Assembly: GCF_029227915.1 (NCBI RefSeq)
Contig: NC_079889.1
Span: 5,826,001-5,890,000 of the forward strand
Direction: 5' to 3'
From: Hydractinia symbiolongicarpus
Taxonomy: Eukaryota; Cnidaria; Hydrozoa; Anthoathecata; Hydractiniidae
DNA: 64,000 nt
Numbering within the stretch: position 1 is the first letter of the stretch; the number at the start of each line of letters is the position of its first letter. Under the pieces are notes generated by a model. That model saw only the letters and a program-made list of their open reading frames with translations. It did no database searches and was not told where the DNA came from. The translations under genes and the position numbers were made by a program. This document shows, piece by piece, positions 56,531-64,000 of this stretch.

Positions 56531-58018
56531 TTTTCCATTAGATCAGCAGAGTGATTTAGCTGTTGTGTGTGAATTTCTAGTTGTACTTGCCATATTTAAA
56601 AACATCAGTGTTCAGAATTGTTGTAATATTGTAAAACTCATTTTTTTAAAAAAAAAACTTGCAAATAAGAACATTCCATAAATTCCTATATATAGATGTA
56701 CAAAGTACAGAAAAGGAGGGTATCAATTAATGCCTGATGCTGGTTCCTATACTTTTGTACTTAGAATGTGTTCCTTGGAGATGCCAGATGCTTACTGATA
56801 TATGTAAAGTCTAGAGAATCAACTTGACTGTTTAGTTTTGTGTCAATTAATTAACAATTGTTTTTTATGTCACTTATTTAGCCTTTTGAGGAAAAATGTA
56901 ATTCATTAAGAATTATGATGTGCTTCCTGAAGAAGAAAAAGAAAGTATTAGCAGAATCAGATATTTTGTGTCATTTTGCATGTGTCACACAATTTCTAGG
57001 TATTATTTCTTTATTTTTTTAATTATCAATCTGTCAAAGCTATTTCCTCAAATAATTATTTTTAAATGTTAAAGAAGAGCAAAAACAAAAATAAAAAGTT
57101 CTAAGCTGATAGACCTTTAGCAATGTCTATAAAACAAAAAATAATACAATTTAACTCCTTTTTTTCAGTTATCAGGCTTCAAATTTTGCATTTTTTCTGC
57201 TGGTATGTTGACTCCTTGAAAAATAAAAAAACTGGGCTGGTAATAGAAATGTAGCGATTGAATTGTTAACATCACACATTTGATATTGATATATCATTTA
57301 CACATACTTATTGCTCACTTTATTTACCATCATGGTTAACTGTGGCGCCATCAACTGAATGAACAAAATCATGTCATTATAGAAATTTTTTTCCTACTCA
57401 GCGAAAAAATTGCTTTTCAAGCAGTGGCTGCAAAACAAGTTATTTAGCCCCTTGCTTTATCTAGTATCCCCCTATGATATATAACGATATCCATACGCTG
57501 TATCAGCATTTCATTTTTAAAATATTGATGGTTTTCTTTTTATAATGGGCTGTTTATGTTCTAGACACTCAAATCTATCTTCAAATTTTGTGTGACAAGT
57601 GGAATAAAATACAATGAAGAATATATTAAAATAAATGAAGGTAATTATTTATTGTCTTAAAAAATATTTATTGTGTTTAAAGTTCTATTATTTAGCCCCC
57701 TGCCTTTATTTAGCTTCGTGTCTGTTAGGCCTCTGTCTAATAACACTAAAATTAATTAGCCAAGAGCCTTAAAACAGGAATCACAATAGTACTAAAATGT
57801 TTCCTTAAAAAATTTTATGTAGACTTTATTCAATTTTACACCTGGTGCTTTGTTATCCATAGGTATTTATGCAAAAAAAACAAGTAGTTCGTGAAAGGAA
57901 GAGTATAGTTAAATAGATTAGTTAAGATCTTTAGGGATTTAGGAGCAATTTGGAATCACGCACATATTCTATATTCTTTGATCTTTCACAGTTAATCAAC
58001 AATGGTTAAACAGGATTA
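56531..58018. other. AT-rich stretch, nothing recognised
   Basis: Two short phrases recur (TTTAGCCCC(T/C)TGC at about 57447 and 57692), but no gene or element ends are identified. Confidence 0.55.
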
Positions 58019-58222
58019 GTGGAAAGTAATTTTTTGCACACCTCCATCAAAAAAGATAACCCTGCATATTTGGCTGGTCGTGCTCTGGGCGTATTTAACA
58101 AGCCTATTAGTGCTCCACTGTTCCACTTTGTGGAAGAATTCAGACACATTTTTGCTTTAAATAAGATCTTGGAAGACCTTTGCATGTATTTGGATGGTGC
58201 GAATGTAATGCAAGTAACCTGA
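58019..58222 (+). pseudogene. Protein-like fragment of unrecognised family
   Basis: A 67-residue frame (AGRALGVFNKPISAPLFHFV, LNKILEDLCMYLDG) has good protein character and is bounded by a stop and no start context. I do not recognise the family with certainty; it resembles C-terminal parts of element-encoded proteins of unknown function. A shadow frame on the other strand is rejected. Confidence 0.4.
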
Positions 58223-58269
58223 TGCAAAGTGATTCCTTTTTTAATGATAATTATGTATCACAGGGCAAT

Positions 58270-59270
58270 TTATTCATTCATTCATTCATTCATTTATACA
58301 GGATAGGTCGTTTCAGTTTATATACATAATGTTTACATATATATTTACAAGTGTAAAATAACTGCTTTTCAAACGAGTCCCGTCTAAGAAAGAATAAAAT
58401 AATAATTTTAAAAGCAAAAATACATGATAGAAATTAGTATAATACCATATATCTTCCAAACCGTACTGGAAACTAGTTAGAAGTTAGAGATAAAAAGTTA
58501 AAAAAGTTACAGAGTTAAAAGCTAAAATTATCTAATTTCTTTAAAAACATATTTTTGTTATTTTCATAACAGATGTCTCTGACAAACTATTGTGAATATG
58601 TGCAGCTTGATAGGAAAAACCACTTTGCTTTCTTAGATTTCACCTTTGTTAACTTTATTGAGTGTTTATTATTTCTCGTTGTTTTGGAGTGTGACATCAG
58701 TTCAAAGTAATTATCCATAGGCGATGGGAGTTTCGTTGTAATTGATCGTCTGACAATTTTACACGCGTGACGTTTGATTGATGTCATGATCGGAGTGATG
58801 ATTTCTTGTTGACTTTTGTTCCCAGTGATTACGGTAACAGCACGATCGTGTATTTGATCAAGTTTTTCTATTGACGTTCTCGACAGATTAAGGTTCCTGT
58901 GAACCTTAATCTGTCGAGAATGTCAATAGAATCTGTCCCACAATAGGTAAACACTGAAACAATACTTGTGTAAATCATTTTGGCTGCTTCTACAGTCAAG
59001 TTCGGACGTACTTTTGACAGCAGTCGTAATCGGGAACTAAGATTTTGTATTTCGAGTTAAAATCTTCGTTTAAGGTTATTGTTAAATCAAGAATGACTCC
59101 CAAATACTTGTAAGATGTTGTTTGGTTTAGACTGGATCCGTTGACTATTACTTTTAGTGGTGCAGCCTTTTTAAATTTGTAAAGGATCATGTTAGCAATA
59201 ATAAAACCAACACTTAGTTGGAAAATAAGACTACGGCACAAACAGCTACAATAAGATCCAAAAGTATAGG
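58270..59270 (-). mobile_element. 5'-truncated L2/CR1-like non-LTR retrotransposon
   Basis: Minus strand: 59241-59100 has NQTTSYKYLGVILDLTITLN (RT end), 58990-58930 has KMIYTSIVSVFTYCGTDS, 58880-58790 has SRTSIEKLDQIHDRAVTVIT, and 58787-58587 has KLPSPMDNYFELMSHSKTTR and KKAKWFFLSSCTYSQ. The 3' tail is (AATG)n at 58270-58294. A 31-bp-arm inverted duplication interrupts it at 58866-58931. Confidence 0.8.
58866..58931. repeat. Near-perfect palindrome, 31-bp arms
   Basis: Left arm 58866-58896 and right arm 58901-58931 are reverse complements except one position, with a 4-base centre (CTGT). One arm is normal RT sequence; the other is an inverted copy of it. Confidence 0.95.
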
Positions 59271-61720
59271 CAACGTCGAAAAGATATCACCTACAAAATT
59301 GACCAAATGAATCGAAAAAACAAAGATCAATAAAGTATTGATGAGAATATTTAGCTAAGCAAATAGCTAAAATTGGTAATTCCGATGAAAACTTTTTCTG
59401 TTCGGGTAATGCTAGCAAAAAATTATTGGATACATTACAAACACAGATATTGTATAGGAAGATCGTATAGGAAAAGGTGCTTGAGGGCAAACTTTTGTAG
59501 ATGGGAAAAATGTGGATGATGGTACAAGAAATATTGTGTTTAAAAGTTTCCAATGATTTGAAAAAATCTATTGAATATTTTTATAAACTGTAGGAGAGAA
59601 CTGAATAAGTTTACAAAACACAAAAAGGTCTAAAAGTAAAAAAAGGAGATTTTGTGTACATAACAAGCAAATGTTTGAAAAAAAAGCAACGAAAAAATTT
59701 GGCATCTATTTTTGCTAAAACCATCTTACATAAAATGAATAATGATGAGAAAGATTTGTTATGGGTGTTATCTGTGCTATGTAACAACAAAATTGATGAT
59801 GATTGCCATCTTAAGGTGGCTCTTAAAAAATTGTCTCCTTGTTGAGAAAACCTTACATATATATTCAATTATCTTTTCATTTCTCTGTGACAGTTGTTTC
59901 TGTTTCCTTAACGAAATTTTAAGGAAATATTGCTTTGTTCAATTTTCCATCAGTCTAACTCCATTTGTTTTTAAGGAAATTGTGATGTTGCCAAGTGACA
60001 GTAAATTTATTCTAATTTGTTCTGTGTGCATAAGTTTATAGCAATTTTAATATTGTTACTAGGATGTTTTATCCTGTTTTCTCAAATAGTTATTCTTTAC
60101 ATTTTTTTCTAGTTCGGTTACATCTGTGAAACGTCGACAAGAGTGAAACACCTATTTTACAATTTCATACAAAGTAAAAAGTAACACTAAATATTTATTT
60201 TTGTCACTATTGAAAATATACTTCAGGGTATATTATTTTTACTATTTTGTGTTTAATTTTTTTTAGTTAAATTTAAGTTTAATTTACCTTAATAGTTAGT
60301 TATGAGTTAGAAACCAATACTATCCTCACAGACAATATGGTAATAAACTGGTTAACAGTTATTTATCACTTTTTTAGTCAGAAATGAAAACCCGGAATGG
60401 GCTGTAGAAAGAAGCTTATTTTGAATTGTTTAGTTAAGTAAGCTTAATAGTCAAATTTAGTGAACAGGTGCTTGTGAATATGAACATTTTGTGGTTGATA
60501 AGGTTATTATGCTTGAGTTTAGTTAACTAAAGATATATTGCTTAGTTTATTCCTGTTCCTCTGAATATGATTTTTAAGTTTCAGTTAGGAATCTCACACA
60601 TTAAAAAGTTATTCTCTTATAATTTTTTTTTAAATAAATGATTTTTACATCCTATATAAAATAAACCAAGGAAAAAAAGTATCCCAGACATTAAAAAAAA
60701 ATCCAACATTTTTCGTTTATTCATTCAAAATTAGCTATTTAGTCTATTGCATTCAGCAACCGTTCCAAAGTTATACTTGAAATATAAGAAAACAATAGTT
60801 GAGAACACATAAAAGAGATGTGCAAGAACTTGAATCATTTCAGTATATCGCATATCTACCGCAATATTTCATTCCAAAATAATAAAAGAACAGTTTACCT
60901 TTACAGACCCAACCTATTTTATATCATACAATTTTTTTATTTAGAACAAACAATTAAGCTTAGACATAATCTTAGGATATTCCGAACTTCTGACCCATTG
61001 TTTAGAGATTATCTTCACAAAAACAGTGCTTAAAGAAAATATTTTACGGCTGTAGACACAACAAGAACTTACTATTTAAAGGAAAATTTAGCTCTGAAAA
61101 TTAAAAGGCTAAAAATGGTTATGCATCTAAATTCAAATCTCTACCAGATAATCTAAATAACACACCTGCTTTTCTTTGGTTTTCTCAGCAGGTATCTAGG
61201 TAGCTTTTTCAGAATAAAAGTCCAATCAGTTTTTTACTTTGTTTACTAAACTTCATTTTATCCTGAAGAGTAAATTTTAGCCTAACGCCACGCTTTGAGT
61301 AGACAATGCATGGGTTGTAAAGAAGTAAACCATAATTTTAGTGCTGGTAACTCACACAGTCACTTACACAAGTGTATTACTATAGGATATTAGTATTTGT
61401 CATGTGCTACGTTAATTAAATACAATGGAGTGTAAATAGTGTAGATTGTGTTCGAGTTGTTTCCTCAAATAATTATTTTTTATCAGCATAGAAGCCATCT
61501 ATAAGTAATTTCTTTATATTCTTAGAATGAAACTTTTCCATTAACTGCCAGTCAACATTTTCGTTTCCGAGGAGAGTATGAATTTGGCTATTTTTAATTT
61601 TAAATACATCTTTGACTCCTTTTTTATACCAATTTGATTATTTCGTATTATAAAAAGCCAAAGTCAGAGATTATTTTTGACATTCAACTAACCTTCCTTC
61701 GCTTCCTTGCCGAACTGCCT
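59271..61720. other. AT-rich stretch, no gene recognised
   Basis: Short frames only (for example 59654-59845 and 60818-61033), without known domains. No inverted ends were found. Confidence 0.55.
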
Positions 61721-61722
61721 TG

Positions 61723-61834
61723 CCGGACAAATAGCTGCTACTAAAAGTAATTAGTCACAACTACGGGGGGCAGAATAATCTAGGGGGGCAGAATATTCTA
61801 CTACACTTATCGGCACCCTCTTCCCTGGAAACAA
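61723..61834. repeat. Short copy of the GGGGGGCAGAATA repeat
   Basis: Inverse orientation match to the flanks of the element at 46031-46610: AGTAATTAGTCACAACTACG, GGGGGGCAGAATAATCTAGG and CAGAATATTCTACTAC are shared, but the 445-bp middle part is absent. Confidence 0.85.
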
Positions 61835-62925
61835 ACAGGCTGAAAAAAGATTTATGGCTATATTAATCTATTTTCAGCCTGGTTTTGTTTTCACTTTCAA
61901 TCTAACTAATATGTAGGAGGAAAATATGAAAAAGAGATTTTATTAAAAAGCATCATAGCTAGCTGGCATTACATGTAATGTAATGTATAGCTTAATGCAA
62001 AAATGGGTGCAAATAGCGCCTTTTGTGAACATAATTTGATGAAGTAAACATTAACATTACCAAGGAAATACAAGAAACCCTATAAAAACTAGGCTTTTTA
62101 GCCTCCCAGTCCGGTCGAGATTTTTTTAGCCGTGTTAAACCTAGGTTCAACGAATCTTGATTAAATAGATGGTCAAATTTTCGCCAGGCTAGCTAAAGAA
62201 AATCACTCTTCACGTCAAAACAAAACCCCTATAGAGCAAGCCGGGGAAGAAGGCCACCAGACAAGGTGGTCCTGCTTTTTCTTATAATAGCGCTTAAAGT
62301 TTGCTTTCCACGCGGTGTGAAAGGTACAATTTATATCTGCAAAGAAAAAAGTGACTAATACTTTTCGCACAAATTTTGCAGATATTTTTTACTAATTTAT
62401 TATTACCAATCACCATTTTTTGCCGATTTTTTTTATTTTTTATTTTTTTCCGATTTTTTTTAATAAATATCCATTATGAGACCGTAGTGGTAATAAAGAA
62501 ACGAAAAACAACGTTGTGTCAGTCTCTGTGCTCATCTTCTTTATGAATAAATACCGCAGAAGTTGAGACGACAGAAACAAAGCAGAGAAAATGTTGAAAT
62601 GAAAGAAAAGAATATATATATATATGCCGACATTTAACTATTTTTTTGGCTAGGTCGCGGGGCCAAGTCAGACTTTTAAAGTAGTGACGTCACGTTGTTG
62701 TTTTAGCAAGAGAAAATGCGAAATCAGACTTACGTTATGCTTATTGCAAAAACGAATTAAAAACTTTCACGTTGCCTTATGGTTTTGAGCTTTAAAAAAA
62801 CAGCGACAAACCTAAAAGTATAATTACACAAGACAAGTTCAGAAGACAGTCGGTGTTAAGTCTTATTGTGTGCAGAATGTGATAGTGGGATGATGTTTAT
62901 GGTAGACCACCATTAGTATTTTGGC
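61835..62925. other. Spacer with simple repeats
   Basis: It holds a poly-T rich part near 62400-62460 and (TA)n at 62611-62624. No gene is recognised. Confidence 0.55.
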
Positions 62926-62929
62926 CTTT

Positions 62930-63060
62930 AGAGATAAGCTCCTTGGTGATCAATTTGTTGAATGTTAGATCTTTATCAAAATATGCTATTGACATTCAGC
63001 ATAATGAGGACATATGTCTGACTGAAACCCAATTATTGTTTTCGTTTTATAACCAGAATT
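62930..63060 (+). pseudogene. Endonuclease N-terminal fragment of a non-LTR or related element
   Basis: The plus strand reads NLLNVRSLSKYAIDIQHNED then ICLTETQLLF, the start motif of an AP endonuclease (SLN...TET). Only about 40 residues are visible. Confidence 0.5.
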
Positions 63061-63122
63061 ATACTACAGGGTTCGTTTTATAGGTAAAGTTCGTTTGCAG
63101 AGGAACTTACTTCATAGGAGTT

Positions 63123-63479
63123 TTGTACCGGTTAAATTCTTCATCTTTATCATCTTTTTGTGATGAACTTTGTGAGCGTTTGAAAAATGTTGATTATTTC
63201 AATCCAGGCTCACATCGACTTGCAGAAGTATTAAAGGAGGACCAACGATTGATAACAAGTTGTGCTTTTTATAATTGTGAGCTTTGGTTCTCGAGATATT
63301 TAAGGTCATTAAAAAATAAGAACGACAAAATCTACGACATATCGAAATATATCTTTCAGCAAGCTTTCGCCAACGCCCAGGTTGGCATGTTCACACTGCT
63401 TCTAAATTTTATTTTACAAGTTAGAGATAAAATACATAACATAATAGGATATAATAGGAAGAAAATAGAGCTATTATAA
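63123..63479 (+). other. Open frame of unknown nature
   Basis: A 118-residue frame (LCERLKNVDYFNPGSHRLAE, LITSCAFYNCELWFSRYLRS) abuts the PLE 3' end. No domain is recognised; the last part overlaps PLE end sequence. It may be a fragment of an unrelated element or chance. Confidence 0.3.
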
Positions 63480-64000
63480 TAGTTCTAAAGGCATAGATTT
63501 TACGGTGTTATTTAAAATGGGACGGTCACGCTCAATTAATATGCTCTCCATCAGAGTAAGTTTAAGATCTTTAGACTCTTCCGCAAGTACTGAGAAGTTG
63601 TGAAACGATGCTGGAGAGTAATTACAAAACAATTAAATGTTCGAGAACGGCACTGGCCTGGGGACCAAGTTCAACGCGTTTACCTGTAAGTGCAGAAATA
63701 CCTAAATGCTCAGACATACGGACTTTAAAATGGCGTTTTGTTTTGCCATAATAAGTGGTGTTGCAGCCACTACACTTACAACAGTAAACGAGTCCGGAGC
63801 GTAACGATTCGGGTATTCTGTCCTTAAAGGCAAAACAGCTACGTAGCCTCCTCTTAGAAAAAAATATAAGTTTAACAAAAAATATAAGTTTAACAAGGTA
63901 ATCTTTCCTAAAAAAGGTAAAACAAGGATTAACTCTTTCTTAGGAGCAAGGGACACTTGTTCCTTTGGTTCGTAATTTCTGCTCTTGAAAATTCTGAGAC
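63478..64000 (-). mobile_element. Second Penelope-like element, 3' part, running off the right edge
   Basis: Minus strand from the edge: KELILVLPFLGKITL (63956-63900), then in another frame LRSCFAFKDRIPESLRSGLV, a GIY-YIG endonuclease with YCCKCSGCNTTYYGKTKRHF and VRMSEHLGIS, and after a further shift FHNFSVLAEESKDL, MESILIERDRPILNN ending at the stop near 63478. The order is the standard PLE C-terminus with a CCHH-type Cys pair. At least two frame changes make it inactive. It is a different PLE lineage from the copy at 18644-19846. Confidence 0.85.

Overview
The window is AT-rich eukaryotic DNA. Genes have short exons with GT-AG introns, and there are no bacterial operons. The density and mix of mobile elements (PIF/Harbinger, ISL2EU, Mutator-like, Ty1/Copia, Ty3/Gypsy remnant, Penelope-like, several non-LTR families, tRNA-derived SINEs, MITEs) fit an invertebrate genome. 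A cnidarian, probably a hydrozoan, is my inference from that mix and base composition, not a proof.

One host gene is recognisable: a NIMA-related (NEK1/NEK5-like) protein kinase on the minus strand. I could place 12 coding exons with consistent phases from 29377 down to 676, plus a possible tiny last exon near 613. The spliced product is about 377 residues and carries all main kinase motifs. Its introns are full of mobile elements. The 14.8-kb intron between 16172 and 1345 holds a complete PIF/Harbinger element (1950-6303, TSD TAA) and a complete but decayed Copia element (8914-15687, TSD GATAT), itself split by a 1.7-kb DNA transposon. The 22469-16763 intron holds a Penelope-like element with a hammerhead-like motif and scraps of an unrecognised spliced gene. 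The 28146-23850 intron holds a decayed Mutator-like element.

From 29.5 to 36.2 kb lies a pile of non-LTR retrotransposons on both strands, the 3' end of a Gypsy element, a tRNA-derived SINE and tandem repeats. From 36275 to 42151 is a whole Mutator-like element with a 9-bp target duplication and an intron-containing transposase gene that has a few disabling changes. Degraded non-LTR pieces and Harbinger-type MITEs follow to 46.6 kb.

The best preserved mobile element is the ISL2EU element at 46897-51441 (TSD AT). It has a THAP-DDE transposase on the plus strand and a convergent three-exon SWIM/YqaJ nuclease gene on the minus strand, both uninterrupted. From 52 to 64 kb the window holds truncated L2/CR1-like and other non-LTR copies, Penelope-like relics (one running off the right edge), two near-perfect palindromes and long AT-rich stretches without recognisable genes.
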